From Peptococcaceae bacterium UBA7702 (lineage in GTDB: Bacteria; Bacillota; Dehalobacteriia; UBA7702), in assembly GCA_002482535.1 (NCBI GenBank), contig DLGE01000001.1, positions 593,513-657,512 of the forward strand: a stretch of 64,000 bases of DNA, read 5' to 3'. The position numbers and the translations under genes were made by a program. Positions 8,604 to 17,161 of the stretch are shown piece after piece; position 1 is the first letter of the stretch; every line of letters starts with the position of its first letter. The notes below the pieces were generated by a model. The model made no database searches and was not told the DNA's origin. It worked only from the letters and a program-made list of their open reading frames with translations.

Positions 8604-8632
8604 ATTATATCATAAAGCAGAAAAAATTGCCA
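8604..8632 (-). promoter_or_regulatory. Probable sigma-A promoter of the lrp-trk-dnaD operon
   Basis: A perfect -10 box TATAAT (8604-8609, minus strand) follows a 17-bp spacer from a poor -35 box TGGCAA (8627-8632). It gives a leader of about 210 nt before lrp. Confidence 0.5.
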
Positions 8633-8683
8633 TATAAAGATTGTATAAAAAGAACCTGATCCACCTCGGTTTCCCGTTTTTAT

Positions 8684-9199
8684 TCAGGGCATGATTGCCA
8701 TGGGATGCAGAGGCTTCTGTCGAAACAGCCTGATTTCCGGGATCATCCGTTCCTTGGCCGGATCAAGTTTCAAAAGCGGCTTCATCATCCGGTTGGCCCA
8801 GTATTCTGTTTCCGTGTCATCACCGATCAATAACACCAAATCAGCAATATCCATCATCACGATATTGCGCTGAAAACGCATTTCACTGCCGTAGACAGGC
8901 TTTAAAATCAACTCTTCATCACAGCGGGCAATGACCCGGTAGAGCATTTCCCGTTCATTTTCCCGCCAGTGATTGGCTTCTTCCTCGTGGGTAAAAACAC
9001 CGTCGATCTTCATGGCGGGATACAGTTGCCGCCGGTCAAGAATGAGGTTAAGGGCTTCCAGCTCCGTTCCGCGGCCAACGCCACAGAGGATTTTTCTGAT
9101 CCCAAAATCATAATACAACAATGCCACCCGCTTTGTAAAGAAATCCTCATAAAGTTCCAGGTTCCGGTCGCTGCCGGCGATCATAGCGCAAATTTTCAT
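8684..9199 (-). CDS. DUF1273/YpsA-like SLOG-fold protein
   Basis: A 171-residue protein starting at ATG 9199 behind GAGGTAACG; longer in-frame readings lack such a site and run into a repeat element. It begins K-I-C-A-M-I-A-G and has G-V-G-R-G-T-E-L-E-A-L-N, matching the glycine-rich nucleotide-binding turn of the SLOG/LOG fold. Further on it has W-R-E-N-E-R-E-M-L-Y, F-Q-R-N and D-L-V-L-L-I-G-D-D. This resembles YpsA (DUF1273) of Bacillus, a family tied to stress and cell division but with unknown ligand. It lies downstream of the mutS2 terminator, apparently alone. The DUF1273 assignment is by pattern only. Confidence 0.6.
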   Translation of the reverse strand: MKICAMIAGSDRNLELYEDFFTKRVALLYYDFGIRKILCGVGRGTELEALNLILDRRQLYPAMKIDGVFTHEEEANHWRENEREMLYRVIARCDEELILKPVYGSEMRFQRNIVMMDIADLVLLIGDDTETEYWANRMMKPLLKLDPAKERMIPEIRLFRQKPLHPMAIMP

Positions 9200-9249
9200 C
9201 GTTACCTCGTTTATCCATAATGCTGTTTCTATCATATGCGAAATCAAAA

Positions 9250-9276
9250 AAAATAAACCCGCGGCTACGCGGGTAC
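9250..9276 (-). terminator. Rho-independent terminator behind mutS2
   Basis: On the minus strand a GC-rich hairpin, ACCCGCG-TAGC-CGCGGGT, is followed by TTATTTTTTTT. A near copy of this hairpin without the T run lies at 9450-9470, just after mutS2. Confidence 0.75.
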
Positions 9277-9329
9277 AGACTGTAGACAAAATACGTGTTA
9301 GCGGATTTTGGACTACAGGATGATAGGGC

Positions 9330-9443
9330 GTTGAAAAACCGTATAGCGCAAGGCGCAGGCAAAAGGCCAGGCCTGCCATATACATAGACGTACTCAAAGG
9401 TCTGGCCTTTTGACTGGAACACCGCGATATGCGGTTTTTCGAC
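9330..9443. repeat. 114-bp imperfect palindrome, MITE-like
   Basis: The left end GTTGAAAAACCGTATA (9330-9345) is the imperfect inverse of the right end TATGCGGTTTTTCGAC (9428-9443). An inner pair, CAAAAGGCCAGGCCT (from 9360) and AGGTCTGGCCTTTTG (to 9412), continues the symmetry around a centre near 9387. It contains no coding sequence. It is flanked by two near-identical 21-bp hairpin sequences (9256-9276 and 9450-9470). The form fits a small non-autonomous mobile element or a dispersed repeat; copies elsewhere would have to be sought outside this window. Confidence 0.7.
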
Positions 9444-9449
9444 ACACTG

Positions 9450-9470
9450 AACCCGCAGGTACGCGGGTAC
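9450..9470. repeat. Second copy of the terminator hairpin flanking the palindrome
   Basis: These 21 bp match 9256-9276 at all but two positions and run in the same direction. They lie 35 bp after the mutS2 stop and lack the T run, so this copy alone is a poor terminator. Confidence 0.65.
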
Positions 9471-9504
9471 TATCTTTTGATGGGTACTACAATTTTCCAG
9501 CTAA

Positions 9505-11856
9505 TTATTTTAAAGTCGCGATGGTCACACCGGCGCCACCCTCATAGTAGCCGCCGAGGCGCTGTTCTGCGACACGTCGATCCTTTTTCAGAAAATCGGC
9601 CACGGTTTTCTTCAGCACGCCGGTACCGAGACCGTGAATGATCTTCACTTCCTGGAGGTTGGCCAGGGTGGCGTCGTCCATGAATTTTCCGAGTTCACTT
9701 TGGGCTTCATCGGCGGTGAGCCCCAGCAAGTTGATTTCGCTTTTCACCGTTTTTGCTTTGGCCGCCTTGAGGTGGCTCTGATAGGTGTAAGAAGTTTCTT
9801 CCTTGCTGTTTTGGACCGCTCTCAATTCGGAAATCTTCATTGTCACTTTCATGATGCCCAATTGCACCAGCACTTCATTTTTGCTGACGATATCGAGGAT
9901 CACAGCATTTTTATGGAGACGGGGAATGTAGACTTCGTCTCCTTTTTCCACTCGGGATAGTTTTTCACCGCCGTAGCTCACTTCCTCCGTGGCAGACGCC
10001 AGTTCCTCAATCTGCTTTTTCCGCGTATTGACCTCTTTCATGACTTTTTCCCGGTCTTTGGCGGAGACTTCGCCGAGGACTTCCTTGATCTGCTGCAAAA
10101 GTTCCTCCGCCTCCCGGCGTTTTTCCCTGATAAGGCGGTCGGCTTTTTCTGACCCTCGCTGGATCAATACGGCTTCTTTTTGCTTCAGTGCCGCTTCTCT
10201 CGCCCGCATTTCACCTTCGTTTTTCAAAAGGCGGCCTTTGAGTTCTTCCGCTTCCCGCTTTGCTTTTTCCGTATCGGCCCGGCTCGCTTCTAAGTTGCTG
10301 AGAAAATCGTTGACTTCCTTCGCTTCCTTGGACATATATTCATCGGCTTTTTTGATCACATTTTGATCCACGCCGAGGCTTAAAGCAATGTCAAAAGCGT
10401 TGCTGCGGCCGGGAACCCCCATGAGCAGGCGATAGGTGGGGCGCAGGGTATCGATATCAAATTCCACACTGGCGTTGGCCAAATGGGCGTGATTATAGGC
10501 GTAGGCCTTCAATTCGCTGTAATGGGTGGTAACGATCACCTTCGCCTGTTTGGTGAGGAGCGTCTCGATGATGGCGATGGCCAGGGCCGCCCCTTCCACC
10601 GGGTCGGTACCGGCGCCCAACTCGTCTAAGAGCACCAAATTATTTTTCCCCGCCTTTTTCAGGATATCGACGATATTGACCATGTGGGATGAAAAAGTGC
10701 TCAGGGACTGTTCAATGCTTTGCTCGTCGCCGATGTCGGCGTAGACGCCGCGAAACACGGCGACGCTGCTGCGATCCGCCGTGGGCAGATGCAGTCCTGC
10801 CTGGGCCATGAGGACAAAAAGGCCGGCAATCTTTAAGGATACGGTTTTGCCGCCGGTATTGGGTCCGGTGATGATGATGCCGTTCAGCTCATTTTTCATC
10901 TCAAGATCGATGGCGACGGCCCGGTCGCCCAAAAGCGGATGGCGGGCCTGTTTCAGATGAATTTCACCGCGGTCGTTCAAAAGGGGCTCATAGGCGTTTT
11001 GTTTCAAACTCAATTTGCCCTTGGCGAAGATGAAGTCAAGGTCGGCCAATAAAGCGAGGTTGGCCTTTAATTCGTCGCTATGGACGCCGACAAGGCCGGA
11101 CAAGCGTAGTAAAATACGGTTGACTTCCTGCTCCTCGTCACTTCTCAGCTTTTTCAGGTCATTGTTGAGATCCAACACCGACATGGGCTCGATAAAGAGG
11201 GTGGCGCCGCTGGCGCTCTGATCGTGAACGAGGCCGGGCACTTGATTTCTGTATTCCTGCTTCACCGGCACCACATAGCGGTCGTTGCGGATGGTGATGA
11301 TATTTTCCTGTAGATACTGGTTTTGGCTGGAATTTCTCAAAAGATGATCGAGTTTTTCCCGTACCCGCTCATGGGTGCGCCGAATCTTTCTGCGGATATC
11401 CGCCAAGGTGGAAGAAGCGCTGTCTAAGACGGCGCCATCGTCGCCGATGGCTTCCTCGATGGCGCTTTCCAGAGAGTTGATAAAAACGATACGGGAGGAT
11501 AAGCCCTTGATGATGGGATAATCCTCTTTCATCTGGCTCAAGGTGGTTTTCACCCGCTTTCCCGCTCTCGCGGTATGCAGGATCTCCAAAAGATGAGCGC
11601 CGTCGAGGATGCCGTTTTTGTCGGCCATGGCAATGGCGCCGCGAATATCCTTAATTTCGGCAAAACCGAAATTCGGCAGGTAAATCAAGATATTTCTGGC
11701 CTCGCTGGTCTCCTTCTGCCAGCCCTCCACAATGATTTTATCCCTGTGGGGCAGCAGCTTTTCGGCCTTTTCTCGGCCTAAAGGAGAACCGCATTCCCCT
11801 TTGAGAAAATCAATGATTTTATCATATTCCAGTTTTTTTAAAGTCTTTTCATTCAT
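9505..11856 (-). CDS. mutS2: Endonuclease MutS2
   Basis: A 783-residue protein starting at ATG 11856, 7 bases after GTGGAG and overlapping the U32 stop by 8 bp; a GTG four codons upstream has no binding site. It has a MutS core and ABC-type ATPase (G-P-N-T-G-G-K-T at about 331-338, then L-D-E-L-G-A-G-T-D-P-x-E-G), a long coiled coil (about 500-620) and a C-terminal Smr nuclease domain with H-G-L-G-T-G. MutS2 lacks the mismatch-recognition domain; it acts on recombination intermediates and, in Bacillus, on collided ribosomes. It is the last gene of the pheS-pheT-zapA-U32-mutS2 unit. Confidence 0.95.
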   Translation of the reverse strand: MNEKTLKKLEYDKIIDFLKGECGSPLGREKAEKLLPHRDKIIVEGWQKETSEARNILIYLPNFGFAEIKDIRGAIAMADKNGILDGAHLLEILHTARAGKRVKTTLSQMKEDYPIIKGLSSRIVFINSLESAIEEAIGDDGAVLDSASSTLADIRRKIRRTHERVREKLDHLLRNSSQNQYLQENIITIRNDRYVVPVKQEYRNQVPGLVHDQSASGATLFIEPMSVLDLNNDLKKLRSDEEQEVNRILLRLSGLVGVHSDELKANLALLADLDFIFAKGKLSLKQNAYEPLLNDRGEIHLKQARHPLLGDRAVAIDLEMKNELNGIIITGPNTGGKTVSLKIAGLFVLMAQAGLHLPTADRSSVAVFRGVYADIGDEQSIEQSLSTFSSHMVNIVDILKKAGKNNLVLLDELGAGTDPVEGAALAIAIIETLLTKQAKVIVTTHYSELKAYAYNHAHLANASVEFDIDTLRPTYRLLMGVPGRSNAFDIALSLGVDQNVIKKADEYMSKEAKEVNDFLSNLEASRADTEKAKREAEELKGRLLKNEGEMRAREAALKQKEAVLIQRGSEKADRLIREKRREAEELLQQIKEVLGEVSAKDREKVMKEVNTRKKQIEELASATEEVSYGGEKLSRVEKGDEVYIPRLHKNAVILDIVSKNEVLVQLGIMKVTMKISELRAVQNSKEETSYTYQSHLKAAKAKTVKSEINLLGLTADEAQSELGKFMDDATLANLQEVKIIHGLGTGVLKKTVADFLKKDRRVAEQRLGGYYEGGAGVTIATLK

Positions 11857-14344
11857 GCAAAACTCCACGGTGGAAATGTCCTTTGGTAAAACCGTTGTTG
11901 GGATATTTTTTCAGTTCTTCCAATAAAAGCTCTTTTTGGTACGCCGTACCGGAAAGTACCTGTTCTCTGCCGGTTTTGTAGAGAGAAACGATTTCCTTTA
12001 AAGAACCGATATCGTAAAATTGGCCCTCGATCCGCCAAAGGGAGAAGCCTTTCAAGGCGTCCAGCTCATCGATGAGGCAGAGGTCCCGGCAATTAAAGAG
12101 GTGCATATTGTGATAAGCATCACCGACCACGGGAAAGAGCATACCCATGCGGTCTTTCAGCTGATAGCGGCAGCCCTGGCAGGATAGACCGCAAGGCACC
12201 TTTGTTTTGTCTTTGCCTGCGACAGCGCCGATCAAACAGTGGCGGCTGACCATCATCTGCATGGCGCCGTGAACCGTCACTTCCCGGCTGCCTCTTCCTT
12301 TGGCAAACCGCTCTAACTGTTCCTTGGTCATTTCTACGGAAGCCGTCAGCGAGGAAAAACCCATATCAAAGAGTTCTTCCGCCGTATAACGGTTAAAAAC
12401 ATTGGCGGAAAAATCAGCGCAGACGGTTTTGATCTCCGGGTACGTTTCTTTGAGCCGGATATCGGCGGCCTGTCCCACCAAAAATTGGCGAAAGCCCCAA
12501 GCCAAGGCGGATTCCAGCTGGCGATAAAAGCTCTTGTCTTTGTCGTTTTGGGTGACCTGGGGTAGGACGTAAAGCAATTGATCCGCATACCGGGCCGTCA
12601 AGGCCTTTAACTCTGTTTTTCCGGCTTGATCCGGGAAAGCGAAGGCAAAATGGGGAGCGAGACAAACCTCTTCGGCGCCGCCCTCCAGGGCCGCTTTCAG
12701 TTGATGGATATCGGCGACTTTTACCCGCAGGCGCGGCACATTGTTCTTTTTGCGCTCGTCGTTGATTTGCAGCGCATTTTTCTTTTTTTCCTGAAAGATA
12801 TAATTTTTCACCACAGGATAAACGGCAAAGATCATTTCGTCGAATTTCAGCACGATGTCCCGGCGTACTTGATTCAGCACGCTGGAGGGAATCATCACAT
12901 TGCCGTCGATGGCGAGGACGAGGCCGCCTAAGACATAGCCGCTGCCGCCGAGACGGGAGAGCTGTTTTTTCACCAAATCATAGTCGGTAGGATGATTTTT
13001 GGCTTCCTCCACCACGTAGGGAGAAACGACTTTCACCTCGTGGCCTAAGGCGTCCTTGGCGACGACGGTTAAAACTTCCCCTTTTCTGCCGATGACGGTA
13101 AAATCCAGGGCAATATCGCTTTCCAAATTTTCATAGCTGTTCATCGCCGAACGCATCAGCTTGCTGTCATAGGTTTTAAAGACGCGGTCCCCCACGGAAA
13201 TGCGGCCTGGGAGCATGATTTCACAGGTTTCCCCTTGGTGTGCCGTGGCGACTTTTTCCTTGTTAACACGCAGGTCGGAAACGGTGGAACCCAAGCGTCC
13301 CCCTACCTTAACCCAAATTTCAATGCCGTCGTTGAGACTTAAATCGTGATCCAGGGAAAGGGTGATGATCTTCCCGGCGGTCTTCGTTACACGGCCCAAA
13401 AACAGGCCGCGGTTATTGGGCTTTTGATGGCTCATCAGATCAAGGCCGGGATTGCCGTGAAGATAACCGGGGGTAAATTCCCGGTTAAAGACTTGTTTCA
13501 CGATCAACTGGTCATGGTCGGACACTGCCGGTTCTCCCAAAAACAGCTGATCGATGGCGCGACGGTAGACCCGGCCCACAGCGGCGGTGTATTCCGGCCG
13601 CCGCATACGGCCCTCCACTTTCAAAGAAGTGACCCCGGCGTCGATCAGCTCCGCCAATTCCTCCAGCGTATTGAGGTCTTTGGTGCTCAACAGATGAAGG
13701 GGCTTATTATTTTTCGCGTTGCCGTAAGCGTCAAGCAATTCATAGGTCAAACGGCAAGGCTGGGCGCATTGCCCCCGGTTGCCGCTTCTGCCCCCAATCA
13801 GACTGCTCATCAAACACTGTCCCGAATAACTGATGCAGAGGGCGCCGTGGCAGAAGACCTCCAATTCCAAGTCGGGAACTTCCTGATGAATCAGGCGAAT
13901 CTCCGCTAAGCTCAGCTCCCTGCTTAAAATGACCCGTTTCAAACCGTAAGCGTAGGCCCATTGGGCGCCCCGGACATTGTGAATCGTCAGTTGGGTGCTG
14001 CCGTGTAAGGTAAAATCCGGCAGGAGCTTTTTTATGAGCCCCGCCAAGCCGATATCTTGTAGGATCAGACCGTCGATGCCGAGATCATAAAGAAATTTCG
14101 CGTAATCCAGGGCCTCCGGCATTTCCTCGTCGGCGATGAGCGTGTTCATGGTCACGTAGACACGAATCCCCTGTTTTTTGCAAAGCTTTACCGCCCCGCG
14201 CATTTCACTTTCGTTAAAATTTCCGGCGCCGGCCCGGGCGCCATAGCGATTCCCGGCAAGATAAACGGCGTCGGCGCCGTTGGCGGCGGCGGCTTTCAAT
14301 GATTCCGGTTTGCCTGCGGGAAGCAGTAATTCAATATTCCTCAA
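11849..14344 (-). CDS. U32 family peptidase/hydroxylase-like protein with DUF3656 (RlhA-like)
   Basis: An 831-residue protein. I place the start at TTG 14344, 8 bases after GGAG, giving M-R-N-I-E-L-L-L-P-A-G, the usual beginning of the family; a TTG eleven codons upstream is less likely. The N-terminal U32 domain has E-V-F-C-H-G-A-L-C-I-S-Y-S-G-Q-C and the G-N-R-G-Q-C-A-Q-P-C-R signature, with Cys residues that likely hold an Fe-S cluster. A DUF3656-type insert follows and a second TIM-barrel-like half with C-G-L-S-C-Q-G-C ends the protein. E. coli RlhA of this layout hydroxylates 23S rRNA C2501. It overlaps mutS2. Confidence 0.85.
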   Translation of the reverse strand: MRNIELLLPAGKPESLKAAAANGADAVYLAGNRYGARAGAGNFNESEMRGAVKLCKKQGIRVYVTMNTLIADEEMPEALDYAKFLYDLGIDGLILQDIGLAGLIKKLLPDFTLHGSTQLTIHNVRGAQWAYAYGLKRVILSRELSLAEIRLIHQEVPDLELEVFCHGALCISYSGQCLMSSLIGGRSGNRGQCAQPCRLTYELLDAYGNAKNNKPLHLLSTKDLNTLEELAELIDAGVTSLKVEGRMRRPEYTAAVGRVYRRAIDQLFLGEPAVSDHDQLIVKQVFNREFTPGYLHGNPGLDLMSHQKPNNRGLFLGRVTKTAGKIITLSLDHDLSLNDGIEIWVKVGGRLGSTVSDLRVNKEKVATAHQGETCEIMLPGRISVGDRVFKTYDSKLMRSAMNSYENLESDIALDFTVIGRKGEVLTVVAKDALGHEVKVVSPYVVEEAKNHPTDYDLVKKQLSRLGGSGYVLGGLVLAIDGNVMIPSSVLNQVRRDIVLKFDEMIFAVYPVVKNYIFQEKKKNALQINDERKKNNVPRLRVKVADIHQLKAALEGGAEEVCLAPHFAFAFPDQAGKTELKALTARYADQLLYVLPQVTQNDKDKSFYRQLESALAWGFRQFLVGQAADIRLKETYPEIKTVCADFSANVFNRYTAEELFDMGFSSLTASVEMTKEQLERFAKGRGSREVTVHGAMQMMVSRHCLIGAVAGKDKTKVPCGLSCQGCRYQLKDRMGMLFPVVGDAYHNMHLFNCRDLCLIDELDALKGFSLWRIEGQFYDIGSLKEIVSLYKTGREQVLSGTAYQKELLLEELKKYPNNGFTKGHFHRGVLHE

Positions 14345-14427
14345 TTTATATTCTCCATCATAATTTGCCTTTCCCAAGGCGAAACAGCGGTGAACAAGTC
14401 GCCGCCTCTTTACGGACTGAAAACAAC

Positions 14428-14682
14428 TTAAAATTCAAGCTTCGCCACTTCACTGCGGAAATTCTCGTAGTCCTCCTCGAGTTTCCTGTATTCGTCAAGA
14501 AGCTCCATAGAGATCAGCACAGCGGCTTTGACTACGGTAAGAGCGGGATTTTCCCCCCGCATGGCGCTGATTTTATGATCAATCGTTTCCGCCAGGTTTT
14601 TCAGATACGCCTCATCTTGATCGGATTTGAGATAAAAACTCTGTCCGCCAACGGTTACGGCCAATTTTTTCTGCTCCGCCAT
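14428..14682 (-). CDS. zapA: Cell division protein ZapA
   Basis: An 84-residue protein starting at ATG 14682, 6 bases after AGGAG; the GTG directly upstream is too close to that site. It opens with K-L-A-V-T-V-G-G-Q-S-F-Y-L-K and has a long C-terminal coiled coil (about 50-83). It has the length and form of ZapA, which crosslinks FtsZ protofilaments in the Z ring. It lies between pheT (22-bp gap) and the U32 gene (83-bp gap), the same neighbourhood as in Bacillus. Confidence 0.88.
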   Translation of the reverse strand: MAEQKKLAVTVGGQSFYLKSDQDEAYLKNLAETIDHKISAMRGENPALTVVKAAVLISMELLDEYRKLEEDYENFRSEVAKLEF

Positions 14683-14704
14683 CACATTCTCCTTTCACCC
14701 TTCC

Positions 14705-17134
14705 TCAGGAACGCAGGGCGATGTTATATTGCTGATGTAGCGTTTCTTTGATGTTTTCCACGAATGCGCTGATCTCTTCCGCTTTCAGCGTTTTTTCCTT
14801 TGCCCTGAAAATCAGGTTATAAGCAAGGCTCTTTTTACCACTTTCGATGCGGTTGCCTTGATAAATATCAAAAAGTTCCACGGTCTTCAGATATTCTCCC
14901 CCCGCGGCGACAATGGCCTCTTCAATGTCGGCGGCGGCAAGATCCTCATCGGCGACAAAGGCAAGGTCAATTTCGACGGCGGGGAATTTGGAAACGGCTT
15001 CATAAACAAGCTCTTTTTCCGCCAAGGTGATGAGAGCCTCTAAAGCAAGCTCAAAAACCACGGCTTTTTGGGGCAAATCATAATTTTGGGCCACCAGGGG
15101 ATGCAGTTCTCCCAGGTACCCCACGACTTCACCATCAAGCAAAAGATTGCAGCTTCTGCCGGGGTGCAGGAAGGGTTCAAGATGTTCCGCACTGACCCGC
15201 AGACCCTCGATTTTCAGCAAGGAAAACAAATTTTCCACCACGCCTTTTAGATAATAGAAATCCTTAACCACTTTTTCCCCGTTCCAGCCTTTGCTGAAAG
15301 CACCGCTGACGACGGCGGTCAACAGCGGTTTTTCCCGGGGCAGTTTTTCACCGTCGACGGGGAGATAAGCGCTGGCAAGTTCAAAAAGGGAAAGGTTAAG
15401 ATTTCTGCGGTTCATATTTCTGGCGGCTGCCGCCAATACCCCCGGTAACACCGTGGTGCGCACAACGCCCTGCTCATCGCTGAAAGGATTCATGATCTTA
15501 ACGCTTTGCCTGCGGTAATCGTCTATCGGCAGCTGCAGCAGATCATAATGCTTTTGATTCATAAAGCTGTAGCTGATCACCTCGGAAAAGCCCATGGCAA
15601 CCATGATCGATCTGACCTGATCGGTGACCCGCTGACCCTTATTCTTTTTCCCTTCGGTCATCTGGCCCACGGGGAGGGTGGCAGGAATTTTGTCGTAACC
15701 GTTCAAGCGGGCCACCTCTTCGATGAGGTCCACTTCCCTTTCGATATCCAGGCGGTAATGGGGCACGCTGACGCGAAGGCCGCCGGTGATATCCTCATGG
15801 GAGAAGGCCAAAGCATCCATCATGCCGATCATAGCGTCGTCGTCAATGCCCACACCAATGGTCTTTCTGGCGTGTTCAAAAATCATATCTACCTTTTTTT
15901 CAGGGAAATCGCCGGTATGGGAGTCCAAGGTACCTTCCACCAAAACGCCGCCGGCCAGTTCACAAAGAAGCTGGCAGATGCGGTTGGAAGCCATTTCTGC
16001 GCCGGCGATATCGACGCCTTTTTCGAAGCGGGAGGCGGCTTCTGAGGCAAGTCCTAATTTTCTGGAAGTCAGACGGATCGACTTGGGGTAGAAAGCGGCG
16101 CATTCGATTAAAATATTCTTTGTTTCTGGGGTAATTTCCGTATTCTGTCCCCCCATCACACCGGCGATCCCCACCGGGCGTTCCCCGTCACAGATCAGTA
16201 GCATCTCATTGGTGAGCAAGCGTTCCTGATCGTCCAAAGTGACGATGGTTTCCCCTTCCTCTGCCCGGCGCACGATGATTTTATGGTCGGCGAGCAGGTC
16301 ATAGTCGAAGGTATGGGAGGGCTGGTTCATTTCCAGCATCACGTAGTTGGAAATATCCACGATATTGCTGATGGAACGAATCCCCGCAGCAGCCAAACGG
16401 TGACGCAGCCACAAGGGAGAAGATCCGGCCTTGATGTCTTCCACCAGTTTTGCCGTATAGCGGGGGCAGAGGTCTTTGTCCAGGACTTCGACTTCAGCCA
16501 TGGTTTTGATCTGTTTCACCGCTGTTGGCAGTTGGATTTCCGGTAAGTGCAGCGGTTTGCCGCTGATGGCCGCCACTTCCCTGGCAATGTTATTGACAGA
16601 AAGGCAGTCAGCCCTGTTGGGGGTCAGCTCGAATTCCAAAATCGCGTCGTCCAAATGAAGGGCGCTGACAATATCTTCCCCCACGGTGAGATCAGCGGGA
16701 AGAATGAAAATGCCCCCTTCGCTTTCATGGGTGGCAAGCCCCTCGGGTATTTGCAGCTCACTGACGGAGCAGAGCATCCCGGCGGAGGTAACGCCGGCCT
16801 TGTCCGCGGCTTCGATCTGGAAGCCGCCGGGAAGCGTGGCGCCGATTAAGGCCAGGGGCGCTTTGATACCCACTTTCACATTGGGAGCACCGCAGACGAT
16901 GGTCAAGTCTTCCCCTTTTCCCGCGTCCACTTTGCAGACGTGCCATTTGGTATGCTTGGGATCGGGATGGTTTTCCACGGATTTGATTTCCGCCACCACC
17001 ACGTTTTTGATGCCTTTATTGAAATATTCGATTCCTTCCACGCTGAGGCCGGCAAAGGTCAGACGATCCGCTAACTCTTCGGGACCCCATTCCACGGGAA
17101 CGAGAGATTTCAGCCATTGATAAGATACATTCAT
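14705..17134 (-). CDS. pheT: Phenylalanine-tRNA ligase beta subunit
   Basis: An 809-residue cytosolic protein of the usual PheT length. In order: N-terminal domain, EMAP/tRNA-binding OB fold (about 40-150, with D-P-K-H-T-K-W-H-V-C), B3/B4 editing domain (about 210-390), B5 domain (about 400-475), class II-like core, and C-terminal FDX-ACB anticodon domain (about 715-808). It forms the alpha2-beta2 synthetase with PheS and hydrolyses Tyr-tRNA(Phe) in the B3/B4 site. It starts 27 bp after pheS. Confidence 0.97.
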   Translation of the reverse strand: MNVSYQWLKSLVPVEWGPEELADRLTFAGLSVEGIEYFNKGIKNVVVAEIKSVENHPDPKHTKWHVCKVDAGKGEDLTIVCGAPNVKVGIKAPLALIGATLPGGFQIEAADKAGVTSAGMLCSVSELQIPEGLATHESEGGIFILPADLTVGEDIVSALHLDDAILEFELTPNRADCLSVNNIAREVAAISGKPLHLPEIQLPTAVKQIKTMAEVEVLDKDLCPRYTAKLVEDIKAGSSPLWLRHRLAAAGIRSISNIVDISNYVMLEMNQPSHTFDYDLLADHKIIVRRAEEGETIVTLDDQERLLTNEMLLICDGERPVGIAGVMGGQNTEITPETKNILIECAAFYPKSIRLTSRKLGLASEAASRFEKGVDIAGAEMASNRICQLLCELAGGVLVEGTLDSHTGDFPEKKVDMIFEHARKTIGVGIDDDAMIGMMDALAFSHEDITGGLRVSVPHYRLDIEREVDLIEEVARLNGYDKIPATLPVGQMTEGKKNKGQRVTDQVRSIMVAMGFSEVISYSFMNQKHYDLLQLPIDDYRRQSVKIMNPFSDEQGVVRTTVLPGVLAAAARNMNRRNLNLSLFELASAYLPVDGEKLPREKPLLTAVVSGAFSKGWNGEKVVKDFYYLKGVVENLFSLLKIEGLRVSAEHLEPFLHPGRSCNLLLDGEVVGYLGELHPLVAQNYDLPQKAVVFELALEALITLAEKELVYEAVSKFPAVEIDLAFVADEDLAAADIEEAIVAAGGEYLKTVELFDIYQGNRIESGKKSLAYNLIFRAKEKTLKAEEISAFVENIKETLHQQYNIALRS

Positions 17135-17161
17135 ACTGTAGTGCCTCCTATATCCTAAATC

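Noticed and set aside
8684..9445. 253-residue reading of the SLOG-like gene
   Set aside because: The extra 82 codons translate the palindromic repeat and the mutS2 terminator; ATG 9199 has a proper binding site.
15506..16045. Long open frame on the strand opposite pheT
   Set aside because: A shadow of pheT: no binding site, no recognisable domain, and pheT is intact.
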